Part shown: piece by piece, positions 18,083 through 28,726 of the stretch | How the letters are laid out: each line of letters starts with the position of its first letter | How positions within the stretch are numbered: position 1 is the first letter of the stretch | DNA from: Herbinix sp. | Lineage (GTDB): Bacteria > Bacillota > Clostridia > Lachnospirales > Lachnospiraceae | Direction of reading: 5' to 3' | DNA: 64,000 nt | Assembly (NCBI GenBank): GCA_029256105.1 | Contig: JAQSYO010000001.1 | Location: forward strand, 248,001 to 312,000 | Notes under the pieces: generated by a model | Told to the model about the DNA's origin: nothing | Database searches by the model: none | The model's input: the letters and a program-made list of their open reading frames with translations, nothing else | Made by a program: the position numbers and the translations under genes

Positions 18083-20065
18083 ATGGAGTTTAAATTGGTA
18101 TCAGAATACGAACCTACCGGTGATCAACCGGAAGCGATAAGGGCCTTAGTGGAAGGCTTCCGTAATGGTAATCAAGCCCAGACCTTATTAGGTGTTACAG
18201 GTTCTGGTAAGACGTTCACTATGGCAAATGTAATCCAACAGATTCAAAAGCCAACACTCGTAATTGCACATAACAAAACACTTGCAGCTCAGCTTTACGG
18301 TGAGTTTAAGGAGTTTTTTCCGGAGAATGCAGTAGAGTATTTTGTCAGTTATTACGATTACTATCAACCGGAGGCCTATGTTCCTTCGACGGATACTTAT
18401 ATTGAGAAAGATTCTGCTATTAATGAAGAGATTGATAAATTAAGGCATTCTGCCACAGCTTCCTTGACGGAACGAACCGATGTTATAATCATTGCCAGTG
18501 TATCCTGTATCTATGGTTTGGGTAGCCCGATAGATTATCAGAAGATGGTGCTTTCCTTAAGACCAGGTATGATGAAAGATAGAGATGAAGTATTAAGAAA
18601 ATTAATCGAGATCCAATACGATCGTAATGATATGGATTTCAAACGAGGTACCTTTCGTGTTCGTGGAGATGTAGTGGAGATATTCCCAGCCTCGTCAACA
18701 GATGTGGCAGTTCGGGTTGAATTTTTTGGTGATGAAATTGAGAGGATATTGGAAATAGATGTGTTAACCGGTGTTATAAAAGGTACCTTGGAACACATAG
18801 TAATTTTCCCGGCCTCTCATTATGTTGTCGCACCGGAGAAGCTGGAGGCAGCAATCGCGAATATCGAAGCTGAGCTTACAGAGAGAGTGCGTTATTTTAA
18901 AAGTGAGGATAAATTACTAGAAGCACAGAGGATTTCTGAGAGAACGAATTTTGATATAGAGATGCTTCGGGAGACAGGATTTTGTTCCGGCGTTGAGAAT
19001 TATTCCAGACATTTGACCGGATTGGAACCAGGAAGTGCTCCGCATACCTTGATGGATTATTTCCCGGAGGATTTCATGATTATCGTGGATGAGTCCCATA
19101 TTACGCTCCCTCAGATAAGAGGAATGTTTGCAGGAGACAAATCTAGAAAGACTACATTGGTGGATTTTGGTTTCCGTTTACCTTCCGCTTTGGATAATCG
19201 ACCCTTGAATTTTCAGGAATTTGAAAGTAAAATTAGTGAAATTATGTTTGTGTCTGCGACACCTTCCGTTTACGAAAGCGAACATGAACTTTTGCGGACG
19301 GAGCAAGTGATTCGTCCTACCGGTTTGTTGGATCCGGTAATTTCGGTAAGACCGGTAAAGGGTCAGATTGATGATCTTTTGAGTGAAATCCATAAGGAAC
19401 TGGAGAAGAAGAGTAAGGTACTTGTTACCACCTTAACTAAGCGGATGGCGGAGGATTTAACCACTTATCTGCGAGAAGTAGGAATTCGAATTAAATATCT
19501 TCACTCTGATATTGATACCTTGGAACGTTCTGAGATAATCAGAGATATGCGTATGGATGTATTCGATGTATTAGTAGGTATCAATTTACTCCGTGAAGGA
19601 CTTGATATTCCTGAGGTTGGGTTAGTTGCAATCCTGGATGCAGATAAGGAAGGCTTCCTTCGCTCTGAGACGTCTCTTATTCAGACGGTTGGCCGTGCTG
19701 CCCGTAATTCGGAAGGCCATGTTATTATGTATGCAGATCATGAGACAGAGTCGATGAGGAAGGCAATATCAGAGACAAACCGAAGAAGATTAATTCAGCA
19801 GGCCTACAATGAGGAACATGGAATTACGCCGACTACAATTCAAAAGAAGGTTCGTGACTTAATTAGCATTTCTAAGAAGGCGGACAAGAACCTTAAGGAT
19901 ATGAATAAGGATATGGAATCTATGTCTCGTCAGGAGCTGGAGGAATTGGTGAAGACGATTACCAAGCAGATGCATACTGCTGCGGCTGAACTTAACTTCG
20001 AATTGGCAGCAGAGATGAGAGATAAGATGGTGGAACTGAAGAAACATTTGTTGGATTCTAAGTAG
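18083..20065 (+). CDS. uvrB: Excinuclease ABC subunit B
   Basis: Damage-verifying helicase of nucleotide excision repair. Walker A GVTGSGKT, the [15 protein letters not shown] beta-hairpin segment, DESH box, [20 protein letters not shown] and the C-terminal UvrC/UvrA contact motif ([13 protein letters not shown]) are all visible; about 660 residues, full length. I prefer the ATG at 18083 because the AAGGAGGT at 18065-18072 would be only one base from the ATG at 18074. 133 bp before uvrA on the same strand. Confidence 0.98.
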   Translation: MEFKLVSEYEPTGDQPEAIRALVEGFRNGNQAQTLLGVTGSGKTFTMANVIQQIQKPTLVIAHNKTLAAQLYGEFKEFFPENAVEYFVSYYDYYQPEAYVPSTDTYIEKDSAINEEIDKLRHSATASLTERTDVIIIASVSCIYGLGSPIDYQKMVLSLRPGMMKDRDEVLRKLIEIQYDRNDMDFKRGTFRVRGDVVEIFPASSTDVAVRVEFFGDEIERILEIDVLTGVIKGTLEHIVIFPASHYVVAPEKLEAAIANIEAELTERVRYFKSEDKLLEAQRISERTNFDIEMLRETGFCSGVENYSRHLTGLEPGSAPHTLMDYFPEDFMIIVDESHITLPQIRGMFAGDKSRKTTLVDFGFRLPSALDNRPLNFQEFESKISEIMFVSATPSVYESEHELLRTEQVIRPTGLLDPVISVRPVKGQIDDLLSEIHKELEKKSKVLVTTLTKRMAEDLTTYLREVGIRIKYLHSDIDTLERSEIIRDMRMDVFDVLVGINLLREGLDIPEVGLVAILDADKEGFLRSETSLIQTVGRAARNSEGHVIMYADHETESMRKAISETNRRRLIQQAYNEEHGITPTTIQKKVRDLISISKKADKNLKDMNKDMESMSRQELEELVKTITKQMHTAAAELNFELAAEMRDKMVELKKHLLDSK

Positions 20066-20198
20066 AACCATAGGATAAATGCGGGATATGTTAGGTTAGA
20101 GTTTTAATTATATTATTGTAGGACGTAAATTTACTTCTTGTTTTAATGCAATAATGTAAATTTTAATAGAAAGATAATAATTTAGAATAGGTGGAACT

Positions 20199-23036
20199 AT
20201 GACGGATAAAAAGAATTATATTAAGATTAGAGGCGCAAAAGAGAACAACCTTAAGAACCTCAGCGTCGATATTCCCAGAGACCAGTTTGTAGTGTTGACG
20301 GGACTTAGTGGTTCGGGTAAATCTTCCCTGGCGTTTGATACTATTTATGCAGAAGGACAAAGAAGATATATGGAGTCATTGTCCTCCTATGCAAGGCAAT
20401 TCTTAGGACAGATGGAAAAGCCGAATGTGGAGAGCATCGAGGGTTTACCCCCTGCGATTTCGATTGATCAAAAATCAACGAACCGAAATCCAAGATCCAC
20501 AGTAGGTACAGTAACGGAAATCTATGATTATTATCGTCTGTTATATGCCAGAATAGGTATTCCGCATTGCCCGGAGTGCGGCAAGGAGATTAAGAAGCAG
20601 ACGGTAGATCAGATGGTGGATGAGATAATGAGTCTGCCACAGGGTACTAAGATTCAATTACTTGCTCCGGTGGTACGTGGACGTAAGGGTGAACATACAA
20701 AATTATTCGAGCAGTCGAAACGTAGTGGTTATGTACGTGTTCGAGTGGATGGTAATCTCTATGAATTAACAGAAGAGATTAAACTTGAGAAAAACAATAA
20801 ACATAACATAGAAATCATTGTTGACCGTCTGGTGGTGAAGGAAGGAATTGAGAAGAGACTTTCCGACTCCGTTGAAAGTGTTTTAAAGCTAGCGGAAGGA
20901 CTTTTATTTGTGGACATCATTGATGGAGAGCAGCTGACCTTTAGCCAGAATTTTTCCTGTCCGGATTGTGGTATCAGTATTGACGAGATTGAACCAAGAA
21001 TATTCTCTTTTAATAACCCTTTTGGTGCCTGTGCAGAATGTCATGGGCTTGGTATTAAGATGGAATTTGATGAAGAACTTTTGATCGCGGATCCAAGTAA
21101 GAGTATTATTGATGGAGCAATCGCTGCACCTGGCTGGCAGTCTGTTGTAGACAAGGGTAGTTACTCCAGAAGTATTATGGAGGCATTGGCGAAAGAATAT
21201 AAATTTGATTTAAATACACCATATGAGAAGCTATCGAATGAAGTACGCCATATGTTCATTCACGGAACAGATGGAAAGTCAGTAAAGGTACATTATCGTG
21301 GACAGCGAGGCGTTGGTGTTTATGATGTGGCTTTTGAAGGTTTAATTCGTAATATTGAGCGTCGTTACCGTGAGACAGGATCAGAATCTGTGAAGCAGGA
21401 ATATGAGAGTTTCATGCGTACAACTCCCTGTAAAGTCTGCAAAGGTAAACGTCTTAAGAAGGAATCACTTGCAGTTACCGTTGGAGATACCAATATCTCT
21501 GACGTAACGGATTATTCAATTCGTGAGCTAGTTGTTTTTATGGATAATCTTCAATTAACCTCAATGCAGTTAAAGATTGGTGAATTGGTGTTAAAAGAAA
21601 TAAAGTCCAGAATTAGATTCCTAATGGATGTAGGTTTGGATTACCTTACGTTAGCAAGAGCAACTGGATCCTTATCCGGAGGGGAATCCCAAAGAATCAG
21701 GTTGGCTACTCAGATTGGTTCCGGACTTGTTGGTGTAGCATATATTCTAGACGAGCCTAGTATCGGACTGCATCAGCGAGATAATGACAAGCTGTTAAAA
21801 ACCCTAAAGAACTTGATGGATTTGGGCAATACCTTAATCGTTGTGGAACATGATGAGGATACCATGTTTGCCGCAGACTATATAATTGATATTGGTCCAG
21901 GTGCCGGTGAGCATGGCGGAGAAGTGGTTGCTGTGGGTACTGCTGAAGATATTATGAAGGTAGAAGGATCAATTACCGGTGCTTACCTGAGTGGTAGAAT
22001 TAAGGTTCCGGTACCCAAGGAAAGACGGGAACCTACTGGATTCCTATCTATTGTAGGAGCTACTGAGAATAACCTAAAGAATGTCGATGTTGATATTCCA
22101 CTAGGCATCATGACCTGTATCACCGGTGTATCTGGTTCTGGTAAAAGCTCACTTGTAACAGAAATCTTATATAAGAGACTTGCCAGAGACTTAAACCGTG
22201 CCCGCTGTATTCCAGGTAGACATGCCAAGATGCTTGGTATTGAACAACTGGATAAAGTTATTAATATTGACCAGTCTCCAATTGGACGTACACCTAGATC
22301 AAATCCTGCAACCTATACTGGTGTATTCGATCAAATCAGAGATTTATTTGCAGCAACCCAGGATGCGAAGATGCGTGGCTACACCAAAGGTCGTTTTAGC
22401 TTTAATGTAAAAGGTGGACGTTGTGAAGCTTGTAGTGGTGACGGTATCATTAAGATAGAGATGAATTTCTTGCCCGATATTTATGTACCCTGTGAGGTTT
22501 GCGCGGGTAAGAGATATAATCGTGAGACACTGGAGGTTCGTTATAAAGGAAAGAATATCTATGATGTCTTGAATATGACGATTGAGGAAGGCGTACACTT
22601 CTTTGAAAATGTACCTTCAATTAAAAGAAAGATTGAAACCTTACATGATGTAGGTTTATCCTACCTTCGTCTGGGACATCCCTCTACCTCCTTGTCCGGT
22701 GGTGAAGCACAAAGAATTAAGCTGGCAACCGAGCTTAGCAAACGCAGTACCGGTAAGACTATATACATTTTAGACGAACCGACTACTGGGTTACATTTTG
22801 CTGATGTGCATAAGTTAATTGAGATTTTAAAACGATTTTCCGATACGGGCAATACGGTTGTAGTAATCGAACATAATTTGGATGTTATTAAGACAGCTGA
22901 TTATATTATTGATATCGGACCGGAAGGCGGCGACAAAGGTGGTAAGGTAATTGCAAAGGGAACACCGGAAGAAATTGCAAAGAATAAGAAATCCTATACA
23001 GGTATGTATGTGAAAAAATATCTGGAACAAAAATAA
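20199..23036 (+). CDS. uvrA: Excinuclease ABC subunit A
   Basis: The 945-residue damage-sensing ATPase of nucleotide excision repair. Two ABC modules ([13 protein letters not shown] and [13 protein letters not shown]), two signature motifs (LSGGESQRI and LSGGEAQRI) and the Cys4 zinc modules (CPDCG ... CAECHG and CEACSGDG ... CEVCAG) are intact. AGGTGG precedes the ATG. It lies between uvrB and a YfbR nucleotidase gene that begins 41 bp after its stop, so uvrB-uvrA-yfbR probably share a transcript. Confidence 0.98.
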   Translation: MTDKKNYIKIRGAKENNLKNLSVDIPRDQFVVLTGLSGSGKSSLAFDTIYAEGQRRYMESLSSYARQFLGQMEKPNVESIEGLPPAISIDQKSTNRNPRSTVGTVTEIYDYYRLLYARIGIPHCPECGKEIKKQTVDQMVDEIMSLPQGTKIQLLAPVVRGRKGEHTKLFEQSKRSGYVRVRVDGNLYELTEEIKLEKNNKHNIEIIVDRLVVKEGIEKRLSDSVESVLKLAEGLLFVDIIDGEQLTFSQNFSCPDCGISIDEIEPRIFSFNNPFGACAECHGLGIKMEFDEELLIADPSKSIIDGAIAAPGWQSVVDKGSYSRSIMEALAKEYKFDLNTPYEKLSNEVRHMFIHGTDGKSVKVHYRGQRGVGVYDVAFEGLIRNIERRYRETGSESVKQEYESFMRTTPCKVCKGKRLKKESLAVTVGDTNISDVTDYSIRELVVFMDNLQLTSMQLKIGELVLKEIKSRIRFLMDVGLDYLTLARATGSLSGGESQRIRLATQIGSGLVGVAYILDEPSIGLHQRDNDKLLKTLKNLMDLGNTLIVVEHDEDTMFAADYIIDIGPGAGEHGGEVVAVGTAEDIMKVEGSITGAYLSGRIKVPVPKERREPTGFLSIVGATENNLKNVDVDIPLGIMTCITGVSGSGKSSLVTEILYKRLARDLNRARCIPGRHAKMLGIEQLDKVINIDQSPIGRTPRSNPATYTGVFDQIRDLFAATQDAKMRGYTKGRFSFNVKGGRCEACSGDGIIKIEMNFLPDIYVPCEVCAGKRYNRETLEVRYKGKNIYDVLNMTIEEGVHFFENVPSIKRKIETLHDVGLSYLRLGHPSTSLSGGEAQRIKLATELSKRSTGKTIYILDEPTTGLHFADVHKLIEILKRFSDTGNTVVVIEHNLDVIKTADYIIDIGPEGGDKGGKVIAKGTPEEIAKNKKSYTGMYVKKYLEQK

Positions 23037-23077
23037 AACATACTTGTATTCCGCTGAAGCGGTAAATGGAGGTTACA

Positions 23078-23659
23078 ATGGAATATAGTTTTTTCGCTAT
23101 GATGTCAAGAATGAAATTGATTGAGCGGTGGGCATTAATGCGCAATTCATTATCTGAGAATATCAGTGAGCATTCGCTTGAAGTTAGTATTCTATCCCAT
23201 GCCTTGGCAATCATCAGCAATGAGCGCTTGAATAATCATTTAAATGCAGAGAAAGCAGCACTGATTGGGATATATCATGATGCTACTGAAATTATCACAG
23301 GGGATATGCCGACTCCGATTAAATACTTTAACGATAATATTCAAGGCGCATTTAAGGCAATAGAAGAGGTAGCCGCCAAAAGACTATTAATGATGCTACC
23401 AGAGGATATGCGAAGAAGTTATGAATCAATATTTTTCCCGCAGGAAGATGAAGTCTATCTATGGAAACTGGTGAAAGCAGCAGATAAATTATCTGCATTA
23501 ATTAAATGCATAGAAGAAAGAAAAGCAGGTAATACCGAATTTGTAAGTGCAGAAAAATCAATTAAAGAGATATTGATTACTATGAAGCTGGAGGAAGTAG
23601 ATATCTTTATAAAGGAATTTCTACCAGCGTATGATAAGACCTTGGATGAGTTAAACTGA
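23078..23659 (+). CDS. YfbR-type 5'-deoxynucleotidase (HD domain)
   Basis: A 193-residue HD-domain phosphohydrolase. The metal ligands are in SENISEHSLEV and YHDATEIITGDMPTP, and the FAMMSRMKLIERWALMR N-terminus is typical of YfbR. It dephosphorylates deoxynucleoside 5'-monophosphates. The ATG at 23078 follows GGAGGTT; the ATG at 23066 overlaps that site. Position behind uvrA suggests a link of nucleotide pool control with repair; inference. Confidence 0.92.
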   Translation: MEYSFFAMMSRMKLIERWALMRNSLSENISEHSLEVSILSHALAIISNERLNNHLNAEKAALIGIYHDATEIITGDMPTPIKYFNDNIQGAFKAIEEVAAKRLLMMLPEDMRRSYESIFFPQEDEVYLWKLVKAADKLSALIKCIEERKAGNTEFVSAEKSIKEILITMKLEEVDIFIKEFLPAYDKTLDELN

Positions 23660-23760
23660 TACAGGACAGACTAGAAAATGGTGTTCATCAGCATTTACGG
23701 CTGCTATGTTGCCATGCTGATTAGAGTGTAAACTTACTAAGAGGAAAGAAGGAGAGAACA

Positions 23761-24681
23761 ATGAAATATATTAAACCAGCAGGTTCAGATTTAAAAGTAT
23801 CAAATATTATTATGGGATGTATGAGGATTACTAGCTTATCAGAGAAAGAATTAAATGTTTTTGTAAATTCTGCGTTAGAGGAGGGAGTTAATTTCTTTGA
23901 TCATGCAGATATTTACGGTGGAGGCGAATGCGAAAAGCATTTTGCAAAGTCTGTTCAGATGAATCCAACGATTAGAGAGAAAATGATTATTCAGAGTAAA
24001 TGCGGTATCCGTAATGGATTTTTTGATTTTTCTAAGGAACATATACTTGAATCCGTCGATGGGATTCTATTAAGATTAAATACAGAATATTTGGATGCGT
24101 TATTATTACACAGACCGGATACTTTGATGGAACCGGATGAGATCGCGAATGCATTTGAAATCTTATATGACCAAGGTAAAGTAAAGTACTTTGGAGTATC
24201 TAATTTTAATCCGATGCAAATGGAGTTACTTCAGAAGTCTATTCCAGATCCGTTAGTATTTAATCAGCTTCAATTAAGTATTGCGCATACACCGATGATT
24301 GACAGTGGTCTTACCGTGAACATGCACACAAATCAAAGCATTAATTATGAAGGTAGTATTTTAGAATATTGCCGATTGAAGGATATCACGATACAAGCCT
24401 GGTCACCCTTCCAAAAAGGTTTCTTTGAAGGACCCTTCCTTGGTGACTTAGAGCACTATGCTAAGTTGAATGAAGTTTTAAACCGTATTGCTGAGAAGTA
24501 CGCAGTAACGAATACCGCAGTAGCAGTTGGCTGGATTACCAGACATCCTGCGAATATTCAAGTTGTTCTAGGAACAACGAACCTCCAACGTATGAAGGAT
24601 GCATGTAAGGGATCCGAATTACCATTGACGAGAGAAGAGTGGTATGAGATTTATAAAGCGGCAGGAAATATGTTGCCGTAA
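23761..24681 (+). CDS. Aldo/keto reductase (YdhF-like)
   Basis: A 306-residue NADPH-dependent oxidoreductase barrel. Catalytic tetrad residues can be placed: Asp and Tyr in FFDHADIYGGG, Lys in IQSKCG, His in LLLHRPD; GTTNLQRM near the C-terminus binds the cofactor phosphate. AAGGAG precedes the ATG. Monocistronic; the 3' spacer is a tandem repeat array rather than an evident terminator. Substrate not predictable. Confidence 0.93.
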   Translation: MKYIKPAGSDLKVSNIIMGCMRITSLSEKELNVFVNSALEEGVNFFDHADIYGGGECEKHFAKSVQMNPTIREKMIIQSKCGIRNGFFDFSKEHILESVDGILLRLNTEYLDALLLHRPDTLMEPDEIANAFEILYDQGKVKYFGVSNFNPMQMELLQKSIPDPLVFNQLQLSIAHTPMIDSGLTVNMHTNQSINYEGSILEYCRLKDITIQAWSPFQKGFFEGPFLGDLEHYAKLNEVLNRIAEKYAVTNTAVAVGWITRHPANIQVVLGTTNLQRMKDACKGSELPLTREEWYEIYKAAGNMLP

Positions 24682-24719
24682 ATAGAGTCGTAAAGAAGTA
24701 GTAGGAAAGAAGTAATTCT

Positions 24720-24867
24720 TATAGAAGCAATCATAAAGAAAATTTTATAGAAGCTAACATAAAGAAAACTTTATAAAAGCAGTCATAAAGAAAATTTTAT
24801 AGAAGTACTCATAAAGAAGTAATTGTATAGAAGTACTCATATAGAAGTAATCGCAAAGAGGTAATTG
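24720..24867. repeat. Degenerate 26-bp tandem repeat array
   Basis: Units of the type TATAGAAGCAATCATAAAG start at 24720, 24746, 24772 and 24798; later copies are 28 and 14 bp long. Copies differ by one to several bases. Starts about 40 bp after the aldo/keto reductase stop. Confidence 0.85.
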
Positions 24868-24920
24868 TTTAGAAAGTATCGTAAGGTATCGTAAATATGA
24901 ATTCTTAAATATGTAACCCC

Positions 24921-24955
24921 ATATAAAATATATTTAAATTCAATATATTTTATAT
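24921..24955. repeat. Perfect 14-bp inverted repeat upstream of the DUF5680 regulator
   Basis: ATATAAAATATATT and AATATATTTTATAT are exact complements around a 7-nt spacer. It lies 118 bp before the start codon; a TTGACA at 24972 follows it, but no good -10 is correctly spaced from it. May be an operator for the XRE-type protein. Confidence 0.6.
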
Positions 24956-25072
24956 AAAATGCAACCTCAAGTTGACAATAATGTTATTTCAAGTTGGTAG
25001 AGATCTCCTGTGACATGAGGTATTCTTATATTATAAACGTGAGTTTAAGAAAGCACGTAGATGGAGGATAAT

Positions 25073-25750
25073 ATGAATTTCCAAGAAAGAATACAGCAAA
25101 TTCGAAAAGAAAAAGGATTTTCACAGGAAGATTTAGCAGAGAAAATAGGGGTATCAAGACAAGCGGTAGCTAAATGGGAAGCAGGGCTAACTTATCCGGA
25201 GGTAGACAATCTAATTGCAATAAGCAACCTATTTAAAATAAGCATTGATAGTCTATTAAAATCAGAAGAAGATGATTGTAGTAATTTTCAGCCCAAAGTG
25301 AAGAAAGTATTATCGGAGGATTTAATTGATTTCCTATGTAGAGCTAAAAGGGAAACCTATGCAGCGAACGGAACAAAAATAGCATCCTCTAGACCTTCTT
25401 CCTATGATTATCAATATACGGAAGGGGATTGTACTTATCAGGATTCCTATTTCGGGGGTGAAAAATTCATCGGTGAAGAGGTCTTGTATCATAAGGAAAT
25501 TCCGGTCTTTTCGATGAATTATTGTGGGCGAACTTTGGATGAGAGATTCTCCGGTGATTTTTTAAAAGAAGTATTGCTATTAGTGCCGAAGGACTATCCT
25601 TTTCGAGGACCCTTTGTGCATCAAAACGGTGATTATTCGTACCATTGTATTGTTAGTGGGGATGTTGAATGGTTCCAAGGATATGAAGAGATATTCTTTT
25701 TAAATAACAAAGTTTTTGAATGCAATTTTCATGGAGGAATTATTCAATAA
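25073..25750 (+). CDS. XRE-family regulator with C-terminal DUF5680 domain
   Basis: A 225-residue protein. Residues 1-65 are a Cro/C1 helix-turn-helix (IRKEKGFSQEDLAEKIGVSRQ, WEAGLTYPEVDNLIAI). From about residue 80 onward is DUF5680, with TYAANG, SSRPSSYDY, PVFSMNYCGRTLDERFSGDF, FRGPF and WFQGYEEIF, a conserved domain of unknown ligand. The ATG at 25073 follows GGAGG. An AlkZ-like gene starts 48 bp downstream and is likely co-transcribed. Confidence 0.88.
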   Translation: MNFQERIQQIRKEKGFSQEDLAEKIGVSRQAVAKWEAGLTYPEVDNLIAISNLFKISIDSLLKSEEDDCSNFQPKVKKVLSEDLIDFLCRAKRETYAANGTKIASSRPSSYDYQYTEGDCTYQDSYFGGEKFIGEEVLYHKEIPVFSMNYCGRTLDERFSGDFLKEVLLLVPKDYPFRGPFVHQNGDYSYHCIVSGDVEWFQGYEEIFFLNNKVFECNFHGGIIQ

Positions 25751-25798
25751 TTACCGCCAAAATTGAATGTAAATTATATTAAGCTGGGGGAGATACGA

Positions 25799-26521
25799 AT
25801 GGTTACGATGGATGGAAAGTGGGTAATGGAAGGCCTTGATAGAAAGGATAGCCAACGAATAAAAAGTAGTACAGAGCTTTCGGAATACATCAATGACATT
25901 GGTTTTCTTCCTCTATTCAAGAATAATGTAAAAGGGTTTTCAGTGGAGGAGATGACGGCTACAGATTCCTGGTGGGCTGGTAAACCCGAAGAGGACCCCT
26001 GGGAATGGCGGGAAGTAATCGCTGCACAAGGAGAAATCGCTTATGGTAAACTATTCTCCAATCGAGCCGGTTTTATTTCAAAGGAATGGTATCCATATTT
26101 TGCAGATTACCGCAGGGATGGCTATGATTTTGATAGCAGATATGAAGATGGTTTAGCAAGCATTCGAGCAAAGAAAGTCATCGATGTATTAACGGAATGC
26201 GAGAGCCTTCCTTCGAATGAAATCAAGGCATTTGCCGGCTTTGGCAAAGGCGGAGAGAAAGGCTTTGAAGGAATTATGAGCTCTTTACAGATGATGACTT
26301 ATATTACAGTTCGAGGCTTCCAGAGAAGAAGAAATAAGAAGAATGAGGAGTATGGTTGGTCGGTAGCAATCTACTGTTTGAGTGAGAAACTATTTGGCGA
26401 AGAATATGTGCGTTCCGCTTATCACCTTAGTCCGGAAATGGCAAAAGAAAGAATCATTGAGCGTATCATAAATAAATTTCCGGATGCGGCAATTTCTGAT
26501 ATAGAAAAAAATATTCGATAA
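25799..26521 (+). CDS. AlkZ-related protein
   Basis: About 240 residues, resembling the Firmicutes proteins named AlkZ-related (distant to the YcaQ/AlkZ DNA glycosylase fold): TATDSWWAGKPEEDPWEWRE, GEIAYGKLFSNRAGFIS, PYFADYRRDGYDFDSRYEDG. I do not see the catalytic Gln-x-Gln/Asp pattern of true AlkZ, so glycosylase activity is doubtful. The ATG at 25799 follows GGGGGAG. Encoded after the DUF5680 regulator in a probable two-gene operon. Confidence 0.7.
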   Translation: MVTMDGKWVMEGLDRKDSQRIKSSTELSEYINDIGFLPLFKNNVKGFSVEEMTATDSWWAGKPEEDPWEWREVIAAQGEIAYGKLFSNRAGFISKEWYPYFADYRRDGYDFDSRYEDGLASIRAKKVIDVLTECESLPSNEIKAFAGFGKGGEKGFEGIMSSLQMMTYITVRGFQRRRNKKNEEYGWSVAIYCLSEKLFGEEYVRSAYHLSPEMAKERIIERIINKFPDAAISDIEKNIR

Positions 26522-26620
26522 TCGAACATGGTTATTTGGATATATTTATATTGAATTAATGAAGTAGGAGTTTGATAATGTTGTACCATGAATGAATTGT
26601 ATAGCTTGAAAAATAACTTA

Positions 26621-26820
26621 ACAATAAAAGAATAATACAACAATATTAAGAATACCGTAACTAATATAACAAGAAAAGAATAACGCAACAACGAAAAAAA
26701 CAATGTAATAATAAAAAGAGCTATGTAACAAAAAAAGAATAAAGTAACAATAAAAAGAAGAATGTATCAATAAAAAGAAGAATGTAACAATAAAAAGAAG
26801 AATGTATCAATAAAAAGAAT
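26621..26820. repeat. Degenerate 20-bp tandem repeat array
   Basis: Consensus AATGTAACAATAAAAAGAAG. The last four copies (26741-26820) are almost identical; six earlier copies back to 26621 are increasingly diverged. The array runs directly into the left arm of the next terminator, whose sequence resembles a further copy. Confidence 0.85.
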
Positions 26821-26865
26821 AACGAATGCAAGCTTGATATGGCTTACATTCGTTATTCTTTTCAC
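26813..26865 (+). terminator. Terminator after the AlkZ-like gene
   Basis: AAAAGAATAACGAATG pairs perfectly with CATTCGTTATTCTTTT (16 bp). It is about 290 bp from the stop codon because the repeat array is interposed. Confidence 0.8.
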
Positions 26866-26932
26866 TTTAATAGAATATCCATGTGATAAATCTTAATATT
26901 TCATGAAGATTTGGGAAAATAATGCTCTTGTA

Positions 26933-26961
26933 TTGCTTAGAATTAGCGAAAAAGGTATAAT
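26933..26961 (+). promoter_or_regulatory. Promoter of the secreted protein gene
   Basis: TTGCTT, 17-nt spacer, TATAAT. Confidence 0.65.
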
Positions 26962-26977
26962 GGAAATTAAGATTAAG

Positions 26978-27006
26978 ACGATATATAGGATAGGAATATA
27001 TATCGT
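26978..27006. promoter_or_regulatory. Inverted repeat at the transcript start of the secreted protein gene
   Basis: ACGATATATA and TATATATCGT form perfect 10-bp arms around 9 nt, beginning about 17 bp after the -10 box. It could be an operator or a 5' UTR hairpin. Confidence 0.5.
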
Positions 27007-27050
27007 GTATCATTACAACAGAAAAGCAAAGAATGGAAGGGGATTTCGAT

Positions 27051-28223
27051 ATGAAGTATTTAGTTAATTTGAATAGGGGTAAAAAAGATATTTATACATC
27101 AAGATGCATTAAATCAATATTAATAATAATAGCTTTATTATTTACTACACTAAGTGAATTTACCGCAGCTGGTGTATCTGCAGAAACTAATGGAAGCATG
27201 ACAGTAACTGTAAATTACCTGACGGAAGAGGCCACAATAACAACGATATCAGGTGGTAGTACTAAATTCTATATGAGTACGGATAAAATGAAGACTTGGG
27301 AAGTTGTTAATGCGATTGTCGATATTTCAACATTATTAGTGCCAAAGGAAAATATTATCTATTTTAAAGGAAATAAAGATAAAAATGCATTAAGCGTTAC
27401 GTTACCAGCAGAAGACAGTACATTTAATGCAACTTATCAGATCGTAGCAGGTAATGGTAAAATTGAATTTCCAAGAGGAATTGCCGTAGAATACCGTAAA
27501 GGTGCAAATGGAGCTTGGAAGACAGCATTAGATCAGTCTGGCAATCCATTGTTTTTGGCGTCTGGTTCTACCGCGATATTCGAAGTGAAAGGAGCTACCC
27601 TTTATTTTAGAACACCTGCCACAGCTATAAAACGTGCAAGCAAAATGGTTACAGTAAAAATTAGTAAGAGACCATCAGCACCTTCCGTTAAGATGGATGG
27701 TAGTAAATTATCCATAACGGGACTAAAGGCGAAAGAAACCTTATATCGCGTTGGTGACAGTATTGATTGGAAGCCTTTCACACCTACTGATCTTAAGTCA
27801 AAGTCAATTGATTTATATACGTTATTTGGAAGCACTTCTGACCCAAGAGTAGCATTTTCGGCTGGATTTATAGAATTTTGTACGTTGGGCACGGATAAGA
27901 AATTATCTTCTGCAATTAAGGTACTGGAAGTGCCTCAACAACCGACTGTTCCTAATACAATCGCTGTATCAGGATCATCGATTACAATTACAGATACAGA
28001 TACAACGAGAACCTATGAGTATACCAAAGTTGACAAAGGTAGTGCACTTAATATGAGCACAGCAAGATGGTCTACAGTTTCAACGAAAAAAACTCTTGTA
28101 GTTCCGAAGGCTTCCGTAGGAGATACAATATTAGTTCGTTTAAAGAGTAGAACGGACTCAGTTTCGAAACAATTGCTTCCAGCTTCAACTTGTTATATGA
28201 AAATTATAGAAACGATAAGTTAA
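27051..28223 (+). CDS. Secreted protein of unknown function
   Basis: 390 residues with an N-terminal signal peptide (hydrophobic SILIIIALLFTTLSEF, then Ala-rich AAGVSAE as likely cleavage region). The mature part is beta-rich, Thr/Ser/Lys-rich, without Cys-rich, enzymatic or anchoring motifs (one or two isolated Cys). Two similar modules can be discerned, each ending in a Pro-rich joint (ISKRPSAPSV and EVPQQPTVPN), suggesting Ig-like or Big-like repeats; I do not recognise the family. The ATG at 27051 follows AAGGGG. Monocistronic between its own promoter and terminator. Confidence 0.8.
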   Translation: MKYLVNLNRGKKDIYTSRCIKSILIIIALLFTTLSEFTAAGVSAETNGSMTVTVNYLTEEATITTISGGSTKFYMSTDKMKTWEVVNAIVDISTLLVPKENIIYFKGNKDKNALSVTLPAEDSTFNATYQIVAGNGKIEFPRGIAVEYRKGANGAWKTALDQSGNPLFLASGSTAIFEVKGATLYFRTPATAIKRASKMVTVKISKRPSAPSVKMDGSKLSITGLKAKETLYRVGDSIDWKPFTPTDLKSKSIDLYTLFGSTSDPRVAFSAGFIEFCTLGTDKKLSSAIKVLEVPQQPTVPNTIAVSGSSITITDTDTTRTYEYTKVDKGSALNMSTARWSTVSTKKTLVVPKASVGDTILVRLKSRTDSVSKQLLPASTCYMKIIETIS

Positions 28224-28249
28224 AGTCACCAATCGACGATATGTAAGCT

Positions 28250-28311
28250 AAGCTGTCGTAAGGCATATAAACTTCAATTAATGAAGTAAGATGCTTTATG
28301 GCAGCTTTTTT
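28250..28311 (+). terminator. Terminator after the secreted protein gene
   Basis: AAGCTGTCGTAAGGCAT pairs with ATGCTTTATGGCAGCTT with an inner ACTTC/GAAGT extension, then TTTTTTC. Confidence 0.85.
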
Positions 28312-28442
28312 CTTGCCTGAAATTAAAGTGATATTGGGATATAGTAAAAGGATTGAGGTTTAATAAGGAGAAAGAATTTATCAGAAGTGTAATATTAGTA
28401 AAGTATAATTTTAAAAAATGAAACGATATTATGGAATAAATG

Positions 28443-28550
28443 AATTTTATAGTAAGATGCAATTTTATAGAGTGAAACAATTTTATAAAGTGAAACAATT
28501 TTTATAGAGTGAAACAATTTATAGAATGAAACAATTATATAGTGTGAAAA
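28443..28550. repeat. Six-copy 18-bp tandem repeat array
   Basis: Units AATTTTATAGAGTGAAAC with 17-19 bp lengths and scattered changes. It sits between the terminator of the secreted protein gene and the promoter of the ABC-2 operon. Confidence 0.85.
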
Positions 28551-28612
28551 AATAGAGTAATATATTTGTATTGCATGATACAGTTAAAAAATGAAAAATT
28601 AAAAATATTGAT

Positions 28613-28641
28613 TTGACAAAGGTTACTGATAAGATTATCAT
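28613..28641 (+). promoter_or_regulatory. Promoter of the ABC-2/TetR operon
   Basis: TTGACA, 17-nt spacer, TATCAT: near-consensus sigma-A promoter 86 bp before the ATPase gene. Confidence 0.8.
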
Positions 28642-28676
28642 AGAACTTACAGAACTATATTCGTTCTGGTAGTTCT
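28642..28676. promoter_or_regulatory. Probable TetR operator
   Basis: AGAACTTACAGAAC and GTTCTGGTAGTTCT form a 14-bp inverted repeat (12 of 14 pairs) around a 7-nt spacer, immediately after the -10 box and over the expected start site. The operon encodes its own TetR-type protein. Confidence 0.7.
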
Positions 28677-28726
28677 ATAATTTGAAATATAATTTACACA
28701 TTCCTTGAAGGGAGTATCAGAATACT

